A stretch of 64,000 nucleotides of DNA from Letharia columbiana. Lineage: Eukaryota > Ascomycota > Lecanoromycetes > Lecanorales > Parmeliaceae. A program made the position numbers and the translations under genes. The notes under the pieces were generated by a model, which was not told the DNA's origin, made no database searches, and saw only the letters and a program-made list of their open reading frames with translations. Positions 1 through 11,075 of this stretch are shown here, in pieces. Position 1 is the stretch's first letter. Each line of letters begins with the position of its first letter. Location: the NCBI RefSeq assembly GCF_014066305.1, contig NW_023501039.1, forward strand, positions 682,001 through 746,000, in the 5' to 3' direction.

Positions 1-524
1 GAAGCCTGACATTCAAGATGTCGGATATCAATGGACAAGCTGGACTTGAGATGTCAGTGAAAAGTTATTAATGAGTTGTGTCTGATGTGTGAGTAGCAGC
101 TGTCAGAACGCGAATGATGTAAATGGACCGCATCATCCATGTTTTTTTTGCCCAGGGCCTGTAAGGCTGTACCGGAGACGGAGACGCTAGTACTTAAACT
201 CCGACCTGCAAACCGTCCTCTAGGGCGCGCCTAATGAGTGTCGGGCCCGTCGTTACACTAGTGTACCTTACTTGTACCGGTACCGTATACGGTATGTCCA
301 GCCGCACAGGGCAGCAACTTTATAGACCACCTAAAGGTAGGTAAGCTAGTCCTCCTAATCCTAGTGCTAGACTCTGCCAGCCGTGCAGTCCTTGATAAGG
401 AGCTCCTAGCCTCCCACGTCCTCCTCTCCATGTTTTCACGTCCTTGCTGCTCTCTGCTATTATTGCCTTGAAAGGAGTCCATCAGCGCAAACCGCGCAGT
501 CACTCGCTCACACCGCCATCCATC
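1..524. other. Upstream region of the MARVEL gene
   Basis: No convincing gene. The stretch from about 400 to 520 is C/T-rich and looks like a fungal promoter and 5' leader for the plus-strand gene that follows. The short ORFs here lack family features or rest on weak start contexts. Confidence 0.5.
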
Positions 525-1444
525 ATGTTTCCTCGAATCGAGCTACCCAGGGACCGAGTCTCCAAAAAGCCCTCACCATACCCGACCCTCGCATTCCACC
601 TCCTACGACTGGGCCAGTTGCTCTCCTCCATCATCGTCTCCAGCGTTCTGCTCTTCTTCATCCATCATCTCCACAAGGAAAAATACTACATTCCCTGGAC
701 CTTCATCCTCGTACGCGATATCCATTCCTTTTCCCTCCACTTTGCGATGTCTAGCCTTGTACTGATTGGGAACTACAGCTTCTTACTGTCTCCCTCTTGA
801 CTACAATCGCCCTCATAGCAACTACCATCTTACATTTCACCCTCACCCTAAATCCGAAACACAATCTCCTCTCCAATCTCTCTCTTCTCATCCTCTGGGT
901 CCTCGGGCTCTCGCTCCTCTCCTGGAACCTTGGCTGGACCCTCGGCCACCGCTGCACCTCAGTCACCTGGCACAACGACTCCGGCATCATGGTCTGCCGT
1001 CTCTACAAAGCCCTCACCGCCTTCACCGTTACGGGCCTTGTGTCCACGCTTTTGGCATTGGCGCTCGATCTCCGTGTTCAGAAAAATTCTACGCAGTTGG
1101 GAAGTTACAATCAGATGCTTGACGTCAAGGGGCCGACGGATCTGAGGTCGAGTAGTCCGTTTCACGGAGGCGCGGAGGGATTTGAGCCGGCGCATAGGAG
1201 GGAGAGCAGTCCTTATCACACCGGTGCTTTGGAGGCGACTTATGATGATCAGAGAAGGGACCCGAGTCCGTACGAGTCAGAGGGGATTGAGACGGCGTAC
1301 TCACATCGGAGGGACCCGAGTCATGACGCGGCTCGGCCGTACAAGGTACAGAAGCCTATCGAGGCCCAGCAATTTGGGTATAGTGCTCCAAGTGAGCAGA
1401 CAAGCTATGGGGGAGGGGGAGGGGGAGGGACGGGGTGGTTGTAG
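525..1444 (+). CDS. MARVEL-domain-like four-helix membrane protein
   Basis: Exons 525-710 and 779-1444 give 283 residues. Intron 711-778 starts GTACGC and ends TACAG; splicing joins ...WTFIL to LLTVSLLTT in frame. Four hydrophobic segments are visible: near residues 20-45, at the exon junction (about 60-85), at about 90-115 and at about 140-165. A conserved-looking loop has two cysteines and a tryptophan (GHRCTSVTWHN). The C-terminal ~110 residues are hydrophilic and rich in S, P, Y and G, with repeated SSPYHTGALEATY-like units (SPFHGGAEGFEP, SPYHTGALEATY, SPYESEGIETAY) and end in a run of glycines before TGWL. This architecture is common in fungal MARVEL-family proteins of the plasma membrane or eisosome region. 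The family is assigned by topology, not by a diagnostic motif. The start is the first ATG of the open frame, after a C-rich leader. Confidence 0.75.
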
Positions 1445-2102
1445 GATATTGTGAATGGATTCGAAGAGCCCTTGTTGTTCCATCTGTATCTTTCACTTCT
1501 CCACGCCGCAGTAATTAGGAAATATGAGGGTGGAATATAAGAGGATCGAGAAAAATTCACGCATAGAGGGCGAAACCCAGTCCTACAGTTGCTAGAAAAT
1601 ATCGACAGTCTTCACGAATTCTTCCTAGCAAGGGAGTAAATCGTAGAAGTCGTACAACCCAGGCGTATGGCCAGAGAAAGGGAATTATTTCCACAAACTC
1701 TCCCTAAAAACTGTTGTGAATTGAAGATCCTTGACTGAAAAAAGTCGATGTATTTCAATCGATATCTACAAAAACCTGTGTAAATGGAAAGAAAGAGAAA
1801 TTTCTCCTGTGGTGAATTGAAGTTCTCTATGCATGACTTTTGCTACATTCTTTTACAATGATTGGGCCATTCAGATTGCATCTGAGCTTCAATTAGTGGG
1901 AATCTGATGGAGCATCTATACTGATAGCATGAGCAAAGCCGATGCTACTTAAGTCTGACGTACCCAAGCTCGTTTGTCCTTCATATCTTCTGCTGATCGC
2001 CTATTACTTTGTTTTTGCGCCGTATCGTACGATTCCATGCAACGCAACATCAAGAGCCGTCAGCACTTGATAGGCTCTTGACCCATTGCCCACAGAAAGA
2101 CG
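1445..2102. other. Convergent 3' intergenic region
   Basis: Lies between two genes transcribed toward each other. A/T-rich, with no ORF of note. It probably holds both 3' UTRs and polyadenylation signals. I see no repeat or RNA gene. Confidence 0.5.
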
Positions 2103-5100
2103 TTACGACCCCACCGTCCGCTGAGCCGCTTGAAGCGGCGCATTGACGACTCGTTCTCCAATGTCCTCCGCCCTCACAATTCCACCTCCGCGAATACCAG
2201 GAAAGACTGGATTCCCACCCATCTCAAGGCGCCTCACTAGCTCTTTGTTTTCCTCATTCCCCTCCAACAAGAATCTCAAACACATGACCGCGTGCTCTCT
2301 AATATACGGATTGTTGCCATCGTATGTGCAGCAAGCTACCACCATCTCGACCCCGCCATACTGCCTGATCTGGTCCTGCACCGTGCGACTCTTCCATACC
2401 AGAGAGGAAAGAACAAGTATGACGAGCTTCTTGAGGTTGCGCCACTCAAAGTCAGATGGGTCGGCAGCGTCGAGAGCGTCTTGGTCTTGACTGTCGGTTT
2501 GGGACAAGGGAGACGGAGCTGGCATCGGCCCATCCGTTGGCATCGGTATGCCGGCAACATCGTTAACGTCGAAAGGGCGCTCGACTGCCACTGGATTGGC
2601 TGAATCGACAGATGGTTGGGCCGGCTGCGGTGGCTGCTGCTGCGTTTGCTGCGCTTGCTGCTTTGCTGCTTGTTGTGCGTCTGCTGTCGTTTGAGGCAGA
2701 GGGGTCGTAGTTACGTCAGCGTGGGGAATGCTGCCTTCGAGTTCGCGGAGCAAGGTTACGAGTTCTGATACAATCTCCCAATTCACAAGTAGGTCTTTCC
2801 ATTCTTCGCTCTCGGTAAGAACAGCAAAGAATTCGAGGAATTGGTAAACGCCTTCGTAGACACGTTCCATGTCCCAGAGGTTCAAAGGAAAGTCCTCTGG
2901 CATTGCGTGCTTTTGTTTGATTTCGCCCTGGAGATAGATCAAAGCACAGGTTTCCGGAATTATGCATTGGCGAAAGATGGTGAAGATGTACTTCACGACG
3001 TAGACGTCAACTCGGCGAGAAGTATCTGCATGTGCATTGCCGGCTGTCCAGGTTGCTTTTCCAGTCGTAGGAGGCAGACCCTGCTTGCCACGAAAAATCT
3101 GCGTGAGGATCTTGATGACCATACTCTGAGCCGGCGACACGATATCCTTGACTTCGGCGAAAGTCTGATAGGCGTACGGCATGAGTCCGTTTTCCAGTAT
3201 GGCCTCCATGATTTGCATCATAAGCTTGAAATACATCTCGTCATCCTGGAGATCCCAAGCAGCAATGAAGATGAGCAATTCTCTAAGGAGATTCCGACCA
3301 GATTCACCAGCGAGAAGGATGTTGCATCTCATGCCTTGCATATCCCTACCGTGCATGACCACGTCCCGTGCAGCGCAGATCCCTATTTGGATAATCATAG
3401 GTAAGGCCTCAATTTCTTGGGGGCCCAGAACCAAGGGAATATCTGTCAGTAGTCCACGTTCTTGGTCTCCAGGCTCACCGGGGCTTTTATAGCCTTCATC
3501 GTCATCGCTCAAGGGCGCGCCATGGCTGTTGGGATCTCCGCCGTCCGGGAATGTCATTAGGTCTTGCTCCTCGTCATTTATGACACCAGTAGCTGTGTCA
3601 GCTAGTCGAGCCATCAATTGGTCCTTTGCGGTTTGCAGAGTAATCGCGGCTGACTGAGGTGTTTTCAGTGCCCCAAATTCATCTTCGCGGTCAGTCTGGG
3701 CTGCTCCAAACTGGGTGTCGGTACTCTTGTCTGCGATCGGAGTATCATTGGCAAATTCCTCATTTGGCTGGGTTTCCCTTGAATGCTCGGTTTGGGCCTT
3801 TTCCGTTTTATGCGCGATCGACAGGTCATTAATGGAACCCTCACTTGATAAAGCCGCGCCTGAAGCCAGGTCTTCACTCTTTTTGCTCTCCTCTTGAATA
3901 TGAACGCCTCTGCTCAAGTCCGCTTCAGGGTCACTAATGGACAGATGATCTATAGAGTTCAGAGGGTTCGTATTGTCATCATGACGCCCAGCTCTGTCTG
4001 TAAGGCCGTTTGCTGTTGCTGTGGTGTCGGATGTCCCATTGGTGTTGCCCACTGGTTCATCAGTTGCCGACAAGTCAGAGCCTTGCTCAGGCATTTCCTT
4101 CGCCTCCTCCGCACCGTGATTCTTAGTACCACCAAGCCTGGCAGCAAAATGGTCTCGACCCATACCAGCAGGTAAGGCACCAGCAGCGTACTGATTTGCA
4201 ACCTTGGAACTTGCAAAGAGATCTAGCCATAACAAAAGCTTACGCTGTTCGTTCTCCTGGATAAAGTTGTAGAGGAATTGCAGGCATGTGATGAGAAGCT
4301 TTTTATCTGAAAGCGTAGATACCAAGTCAGTCACAGGCCATGATGATATGGAATCAGAAGCTGTCCGTCGACTTACATGCACCAATGACGTTTCCCCACT
4401 GTATCTCTGTACGACTGCCGGTATCCCCATCGTAGCCCCTGGCCGTAACACGGACGCAAAGATCGATAAGTTTCTGGACTTGCTGATCGAGTAGGCTTTC
4501 CCCTGCAAGATTCTGAGCCTTTGTGACAGTCGCCAGACAGTTCCGAGCAACCAGCAGAATATCATTCAAGCGGTCAAGATCTTTCATCAAGGTATCGTGA
4601 TTCAGCGCCATCAATGCTGAGAACGAGCCACTCGCCCCAGTTTGAGGGTCAATGGGAGCGAGAGATTGCGCTTCTAAGACAGGAATGGCAAGCGTAAACA
4701 CATGATGAATGTCCTTCCAATTGTCCGGATTGATCCCAAGAAGTGTCCTGACCTTCTCATCGTTGTTTGTTCGACGGACAAGGATCTTGCAGGACTTCAA
4801 TGTATCTTCCCAGACGACATCGTTCAAGGTCTTGCGGTTCCTGAAAAGAGCCTGGGTACAGCTGCAAACCATGTACAAACACACCTCTTCGGCTTCTTTC
4901 CCAAACTTGGACCTGAAAGAGCTTGGTACAGGCATGATGAGTTCTTCGTCAACTTCAACAATCCTGTCAACACTCTGGATATATTCGGAGGAGAGCCCTG
5001 AGATGAATGCAATGTGATCTTCAAGGATTGAGTTATGGCAAGGTTCTTCGTATGGGGCAAGAGGTTTGCAAGGGGTTTCGAAGGGTTGATATCGACGAAG

Positions 5101-5568
5101 CTTGCTGCAGCGGTGTCCTAGTAGAATGAGAACAGGAAGCGGAAGATTTTTGACCCAGCCTTCGGGGTCGACGTCGTTAAGTCTGGGGAACTTAGTGGGC
5201 TTGTAGTCTTTCTCTTCCCTTGGAAGCGCTTTCTTTGCCTTTGCTGAGCGGAGCAAATCCTCACGGTCCTCCCTTATTTCGCTGAGAGAAAAGACGAGAG
5301 CATCTTCAAGAAGCTTGTGTTGATCTGGATAATTGGTCTGCAGTCCATTGATGAAGCGTCCCACTATGAATCTCCTTGTGCATGGGTCTATTCCATTTGT
5401 GCGAAGCTCTTGAAGTTCGCTGGGATAAATGATTGGTTCCAAAGTCAGGATTGGTGGGATAACGTCTGTGGAGGCCTCGGCCGGTAAATTGTCGGCAGCC
5501 GACTGTCCGGGTCTAGCTGCTTTTGATTGACACATATTTCGATGAACTATGAAAGGTGTCAAAATCAT
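2103..5568 (-). CDS. Ataxin-10 / Ctr86-type armadillo-like protein
   Basis: Exons (minus) 5568-4377 and 4306-2103 give about 1131 residues. The intron has a GTAAGT donor and TTTCAG acceptor and restores frame as ...NVIGA-Y-KKLLITCLQF. The last ~130 residues match the ataxin-10 C-terminal domain: a WRNLKKLVILVLSSLVWK helix, then the signature NPYIREHAVMCLRFLLEGN and ENKELVRRLE. The N-terminal half is helical and leucine-rich, as expected for armadillo-like repeats. Between them lies a ~250-residue acidic, Ser/Thr-rich insertion (about 440-690) and a short Gln/Pro run. Relatives are human ATXN10 and yeast Ctr86; the exact role is poorly known (proposed in cytokinesis and copper homeostasis). 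Start uncertain: the frame is open upstream, but the first ATG is at 5568, with another at 5535; a further 5' exon is possible. Confidence 0.85.
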
Positions 5569-6010
5569 CTTGTTGTATGCTGATGGTTGTTGTTGACCAC
5601 GAGTTGGCACAACAAAAGTCGCTTAAGTACATGAATTTGGATGCCGAGAAATATGTCGTTTGTCGGATTGTGTGAGTGTTTCCGGGCATCAAGCCGGCTA
5701 CGATATACAATCTACAGCCTCAAAGTCTTGACCTTCTCACAGGTGTAGAACAGCAGTAGTATATCCAAACTATACACTATATAAGAGTGTGCAGAGCTGT
5801 CCTGCCTTTGACACAGAATGTTCGAAGTTGATGTTCCTTTTGGTGACTTAGATCTGCATATCTTAATTTAGAAGCATGCAGTTGTCTTACATATTCTCAC
5901 TTCGTCTTGCTTCGTCTTGTATCTCTCTTGTTGAATCTACAATTTTTGTTCTCCTATATTCTCTATCTCATCTTTTTTCTCCCTATAAGCTCGCTAAAGA
6001 AGCACTCATC
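5569..6010. promoter_or_regulatory. Divergent promoter, ataxin-10 gene / P-loop kinase
   Basis: Separates two divergently transcribed genes. A TATATAAG box at 5778-5785 points toward the plus-strand kinase gene and lies about 225 bp before its ATG. A T/C-rich leader (5900-6010) precedes that ATG. Confidence 0.4.
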
Positions 6011-6682
6011 ATGGCCTTTGTCTACATCAATGGTTATCCAGGTGTTGGGAAGTTAACAGTAGCAAAGGAACTCTGGCATGTTCGCCTTCAGCGCTAGTCA
6101 CGATCTTCCTTTGACTAATCTTGCTTCAGGAGACTTATACCATCATCGAAAGTCGTCGACAATCATAGCCTCATTGATCCGGTAGCCAAGAAGTACGAAA
6201 GATGGATGCCTGAATATTACCCTATGAGGAAGGAGGTGGTGAGTCACCCTTGGGATTCCCTTTCCTATAGTCTTTCCGTCTGACGTTAACCCATGTTGTA
6301 GCGCAGCTCAGCTCTGAACGAAGCGATTGCGTCCACACCAGATGTCACATACATCTTCACGGACTCGCAGTCATCCGATGAAATCGGCTCAGTTACAGCA
6401 CGAGAGTACGAAGCCTCGGCAAAGAAGAGAGATTGTCCGTTCGTATCAATCATCCTCTCTTGCCATCTCGAAGAAAACATGAGGCGCCTTCAGGCGGTAG
6501 GCCGGGGTGGATCAAGCAATACGAAGCTGACTGATCTTGGCATCTTTCGCATGGTTCGGGAGACAGAGGATATCTACCACTTTGGTGGCCCCATGGAATT
6601 GGACCTGGATGTCACCGAGCACTCTGCGACAGCTACTGCTAAGAAGATACATGCTTTCATTCGAGAACGTTTGTCCTCATAG
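6011..6682 (+). CDS. Small P-loop kinase-like NTPase
   Basis: Exons 6011-6075, 6130-6238 and 6302-6682 give 184 residues. The start MAFVYINGYPGVGKLTVAK carries a Walker A loop (GYPGVGKLT) right at the N-terminus, as in the AAA_33 / zeta-like small kinases of fungi and bacteria. Next come KVVDNHSLIDP and a helical core with ...SIILSCHLEENMRRL (substrate and lid region). Only an intron that begins GCATGT joins exon 1 to exon 2 in a way that fits the family (KEL-W-RLIPSSKVVDNH); GT donors nearby break the frame. The second intron is canonical (GTGAGT...TTGTAG). Substrate unknown. These proteins resemble nucleoside, sugar or antibiotic kinases, so no specific reaction is assigned. Confidence 0.75.
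6076..6129 (+). other. Probable GC-AG intron
   Basis: Donor GCATGT at 6076 and acceptor TTCAG ending at 6129, 54 bp, with a CTAAT-like branch region. Needed to keep the kinase reading frame; inferred from family similarity. Confidence 0.5.
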
Positions 6683-6972
6683 AAGAACCCTGAGGTCACA
6701 TAGGCGACGTTTTGTACTCTCAGGAGCAATCCCACGATGCTGGGAGCAGCAATACCGGAAACCTTATGTGTAATGGGAAGAGCATACCGAGGATAATACG
6801 ACGGAGGAGCCAGGGAGAAATATAGTACCCAGCAGTCAAAGAGCAGCCAAAATCAGCTATCGTTATCAGCTGACAAATCTGGAAAATCTGCATACATTCT
6901 CATGATAGGTATGACTGAGTAGTCGTTCGCCTTGGCCCTTGTCTAGCCCGTTTTAGGCCTTTTCCACCACAA
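6683..6972. other. Convergent 3' intergenic region
   Basis: Short spacer between the kinase and transporter 3' ends. No feature seen. Confidence 0.5.
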
Positions 6973-9148
6973 TCAGACCCAACCAACCCTTCTGGCGGCC
7001 CAACTCATCCCACCCAGCATAGCACTGACTCCTGTAAAGACAATCAACCCGCCGTAACCAGTCCCGTATCCTAACATTGCATCCCCAGCCCACGGCCGCT
7101 CGCTCAGCAAGGCCTCGCTCAACGGCCCGCTCACTACGCTCCCTATCCCTCTCCCTGCGGAGAGCAGTCCGAGGACCAAGCCTGCTTCAGCACGATCGTC
7201 GACCCTCTTCACCTCTTGAATGCTACCAGTGTATGTGGAAGTGAAGCCACCTGCAAACAGACCGTAGAAAAGGCTGAAGATGCAGAGGAGAGGGAATGAG
7301 GTGGAAAAACCCCAGAGGAGGAAGACGGATAGGGTGGCACCGATGGTAGAGATGAGGATGACGGCTGGATTACAATTTCAAGGTCAATGATGCCTTTCTG
7401 AGGGGGTATATTGTGCCTTGGATCATGTCTATAGAGTAGACACTCCGAAGCCACCTTCCAGGACTTAGGATTTTGTCCAGAAGAGAACGTATGGATGCCA
7501 AGAGTACTTACTTGTGATGTGTAGTCTGTCGCTAAGAAATCCCAAAATAACCTGACTAAAAACCGAAGTCGTATTGAATAGAGATACCGTTACGGTGCCA
7601 GAAACCGAGGATAGACCCAAAGTCCGTGCGTAAGTAGGCAGGTAGATGTTCGGGATGAAGAAGCCAAGGCTCTCGAGGATGTTGCCGGTTTGAAGGATCC
7701 AGAATGTGGATGCCCTAAGAAACCCCCAATGGAGCCGCCGACTATGAGATGTTGGGGAGACTGGTAGACGGGGCTTGACGTAGTAGAGGAGGCTTGATGA
7801 TTTCGGAGTCAGCATTACTCTTTCGGAGGACTTCTGGGTCGCGAGACAAGTCTTAGGAGCAGAGAACTCTTCAAACATGTCTGACGACCCATAAGACAGC
7901 ATGAATGGGGAAGAATCGCCTCGGAAAGTATAACGTACAGGCCCACGAGAAGAAAGAGGATGATGGACCATGCGCGCAGCATGGTACTGAAAGAGTACTT
8001 GCTGAGACCCCAGTTCATCAAGAAGGGTATGCAAACCCCACTGAAGCCTAAGATAATCAGACGGAGTCTTGAGTTTAATGTGGATAGGAGGATGATTACC
8101 TGTGCCTGCCCACATGACACCAAAGGCAAGACCCTTGCGTGCGATGAACCACTCGTCTAGGAAGATGATTGTCGGTGTGTACAGCATGGAGCCCCCAATT
8201 GCATACAAAACGCCTTGGGTTAGAATAAGGTGCGAGACACGGGTTGCGAAGGAAGAGGCCACGAGACCAATAATCATGGTGAATAGGCCAACGACGGCAC
8301 AGTGGCGGCGGCGAAGTGGAAACCGTTGAAGGAGGGCAAAGGAGAAAGGTGCACCAAGGTACATGATACCCTGAATGGAAGGATTCGATATTAGCAAGGC
8401 AGTGATATTAGGGTAACAGACTTGAGTCTATTGTGAAAAAACCATACCATTGCCGAAGTACCAATGATAGCAATGCCAGATGGTTCCGTCGAAAAGGGCG
8501 TATGCGTGCTGTAGTATTCTTGGAATACTCCGAAAGAAAAAGGGAATCCTGAGAGAAGTTTTAGCATCATAGTCACGGCTTTTTTGACATAGCTGGAGAC
8601 GATGCTGGTGAGGTAGAGGCTAGCTGCCGCAATTGCATGTCACTTTAACAATCTGGCCCCAGGACCTGCCAGTGTGTAATAGGATTTGCCCTTCCAAATG
8701 GTCAATATGCAAACAGCTGAAGCTTGGCTGGGGGCAACCCAATTATCATAGAAGCCAAAGACCGTTCGAAGCGACGACGGTCAGGATGGCCAGCATTTAA
8801 GACACGGACAGAATGGTGCTAAGTATGAGCAGATGAAACGACCGCCTTCGCCGCCAGTCCGCTTGGGTATGGGCCATGATCATGACTGTTCTCTTGGAGC
8901 GTTGCAGCGAAATACAGCTGTAGCAGACAGATACACTCACCCCATGTCAAAGCTTCTATGCAGAAGCAGCCCGCTAAGAACAGCCATGCGTCTTTCCCAC
9001 CATCAGCCTTTGGTAGGGAAACATGTTCGTTTTCCGCTCCATGTGGGTGTGAATGTCTGCTTTGAGCGCGCTGTAAACCATCCTCTTCGTATCCAGAGGC
9101 CAGTGCCCTGCCAACATTTGACAAAGCCAAATTCTGGTTTGAGGCCAT
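6973..9148 (-). CDS. MFS transporter, monocarboxylate-permease-like
   Basis: Exons (minus) 9148-8941, 8548-8448, 8370-8100, 8047-7939, 7792-7512 and 7364-6973 total 1362 nt, or 453 residues. The hydrophilic N-terminus (about 52 residues) is followed by KDAWLFLAGCFCIEALTWGF and about twelve membrane segments in two halves, with a central cytoplasmic loop around residue 235 (YYVKPRLPVSP). Features of the MCT-like branch of the MFS: the WGFPFSFGVFQEYY start of helix 1-2, DEWFIARKGLAFGVMWAGTG after helix 4, and GFLSDR in the second half. Substrate unknown; likely a plasma-membrane proton-coupled carboxylate or related permease. Intron 1 is unusually long (392 bp). Intron 4 (7793-7938) is an introner-like element. 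Intron 5 (147 bp) shows no similarity to it. The ATG at 9148 opens the only frame that fits. Confidence 0.85.
7793..7938 (-). mobile_element. Introner-like element, copy A (intron 4 of the MFS gene)
   Basis: A 146-bp intron whose whole length, from donor GTACGTTATA to acceptor ATCATCAAG, matches copy B at 44524-44670 with about 17 substitutions and a 1-nt indel (about 88% identity, counted by eye). Similarity stops exactly at the splice sites; flanking exons are unrelated. A branch point TGCTGAC lies about 15 nt before the acceptor. It interrupts codon 230. The left flank ends CCT and the right flank starts CCT, compatible with a 3-bp duplication, but copy B has no such duplication. Matches the described properties of introner-like elements (near-identical spliceosomal introns multiplied into unrelated genes). 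Confidence 0.85.
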
Positions 9149-9428
9149 AACGATAGCTCGAACTGCACCGCGATTGAGCTTCTTGATCCTTTTCCAACAA
9201 GCTGTGGAAAGATTGAAATCAAGAGTGCTCAGGTTCGAGTCAGCCGGTGGTAGCCGCCCGCCGGTTGCGGCTGAAGGCTAACGTCTTCATAAGTGCCCAA
9301 ATAGCATTTTGCCATCTTAGGGAACGCTGTGTACTAACTTCGATCCGGGAATATGCTAAGAAAGGTGTCATACGGGGTAATGAAACACTTCTTTGAAGAG
9401 TACAGTGGCACAAGTAGGTATGGTTCCA
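9149..9428. other. Intergenic, promoter side of the MFS gene
   Basis: Between the MFS start and the Swf1 stop, both on the minus strand. No feature seen; a GGTTCGAGTC string at 9232 lacks an upstream tRNA A box. Confidence 0.4.
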
Positions 9429-10737
9429 CTAGGTGTACAAGACATCCATAAAGTTGTCCCAGAAACCCAGATCATACAGGTTGTGGACTTCATGCAACCC
9501 TGAGACTCTTCTCCAGCGAACGTTCCCCGTAGCGGTATTGTTCCGAGGCCAAATTGCACGAGCTTCTGGAGGTTCCCCATCGCTAGATCTTACAAGCTGT
9601 TGCATGCTTGAGATCGGCCAGTCCACAATCGGCTCTACGTCGTCATTCCTGGGGCTATCATCGGGATTTTCAGGTGCCTTATCGGCCCTGAAGACCAGAC
9701 CGTCTGCGATGTCGTCCCTCCAATCCGCCCACTTGCCGCTCTCGTTGGTCGTCATACCGGCCCAAATCAGATACATGTGGTACCAGAACAAGCCCCAAGC
9801 CAGCGGTGCAGTCATCAAGGCAAGCATCCCCACGCTGCCGATGCGCACATCATCAGCGAAAGCCAAACCCCATGATTGAGCATATTGTGACCAGCTCTTG
9901 CCTGTGCTCCAGTGCGCTCTTGCGTCAGGCCCATCTGAGCGGCGAAGTGTACTGGCTTGCAGGCTCCCATCGAGGATCATGTAAGCGAGGTAAGTACCAT
10001 AAGATAGCATGGCTCCAAGGCTCGACATCAGGCCCACGAAGTAGACGTAATTTCCTTTGCCTAGGCAATTCATGACCCATATGCAATGATGGTCAGACTT
10101 CGCTACGCAGGCGTTGCAAACACTGCAATGCTTGCTCCTTGCAGGTTTCAGAAAGTGACAAGTGCGGCAGCTTTGGCCCGGCTGAAAGAGTACATGGTCG
10201 TATGGATACCTTTGCATTTCGGTTCTGAGGTTTTCTAGTGTGATCACTGATGACCTGGACCTTACTGCTTTATAAGTGAAGACGTATGGTAGAGCGCACG
10301 TCAGGATAGCCAAACCACGATGGACTTGGCTCAAGCGTGGAAACGCTGTGGGAACGAAAAGCAATTGAGACGTTGACAAGACCAAAAGGTAGAAGATCTG
10401 GCTTCTGTCAGATAAAAGACGAGGATCCATTCATGGGTTCTCGCACCAAAACCAGTGGATGATTCTCATTCATCAGGTAAGTTCCCAGCCGGTGAAAAGC
10501 AGGAGCCAATCTCCCGCCTGTAAGAACAGCATCAAGCTTCCAAAGGCCGGCTGGCAGTGTAAGGCATATGAGGCGGTTGAGTAAACCAATTGGAGTCTTT
10601 CTGGAATTACTTAGTATGCGTCCGATATACTGATATCTAAAGACATACCTTAAAGCAGGGAGGCGGCCAAAAAAGGCAACGAAAACAACAAATGAGAGAA
10701 GCAACACAGCTGCAGCGATCTTCTTGAGAAGATTCAT
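9429..10737 (-). CDS. SWF1: DHHC palmitoyltransferase, Swf1-type
   Basis: Exons (minus) 10737-10649, 10600-10447 and 10397-9429 give 403 residues, normal for Swf1. Introns are 48 and 49 bp (GTATGT...CCAG and GTGCGA...CCAG). The N-terminus is a membrane anchor followed by [14 protein letters not shown], typical of Swf1. The cysteine-rich domain reads [18 protein letters not shown], then a DHHC active site in [17 protein letters not shown]. The DHHC cysteine accepts palmitate and passes it to a cysteine near a transmembrane segment of the target. Flanking hydrophobic segments give about four membrane spans. Yeast Swf1 works in the ER and modifies SNAREs such as Tlg1; the same role is inferred here. 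Its start lies 338 bp from that of Rap1, in a divergent arrangement. Confidence 0.9.
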
Positions 10738-11075
10738 GATATATAAAGTTAGATGTAGGAGGTATTTAGCTAGACGGAAGCCTTTCTTGATGACCTATCT
10801 ACTCCAATAGAACCTATCACCGACGCTAATCATCAGAGTTGCACAATGGATCACATATTAGTGATGATGGAAAGCGATAGATTTGGCTAATTTGTCTGCA
10901 TACCAAAATATATCGAGTTTGAGAGGAGACGAAGCGGTCGAGGTCGTGTGACTTCGTGACAACCAAACTGTGGCGCAAACGCGGTTGTCGCGTACCTCAA
11001 GGAGCCTCATTTCGACACACCAAACACTCGTTCACCAAGCTCCCACCACTGCTGCCATTCTCAAACACACTCACC
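10738..11075. promoter_or_regulatory. Divergent promoter SWF1 / RAP1
   Basis: A 338-bp spacer between two divergent starts. The Rap1 side (10990-11075) is a C/A-rich leader ending CACCATGG, a good start context. No conserved operator recognised. Confidence 0.45.

Noticed and set aside
7365..7511. The 147-bp intron 5 of the MFS gene as a third introner copy
   Set aside because: Same length as copy B, but the sequence is not similar outside generic splice signals.
7793..7938. Long open frame running through the introner as a conserved coding peptide
   Set aside because: Most differences between the two copies change the amino acid, so there is no sign of protein-level constraint.
7793..7938. 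Terminal stem in copy A (CTTTCCGAGG with CCTCCGAAAG) as a required element structure
   Set aside because: The arms do not pair in copy B, and no compensating changes are seen.
9225..9250. tRNA B-box-like GGTTCGAGTC
   Set aside because: No matching A box or cloverleaf arms within range.
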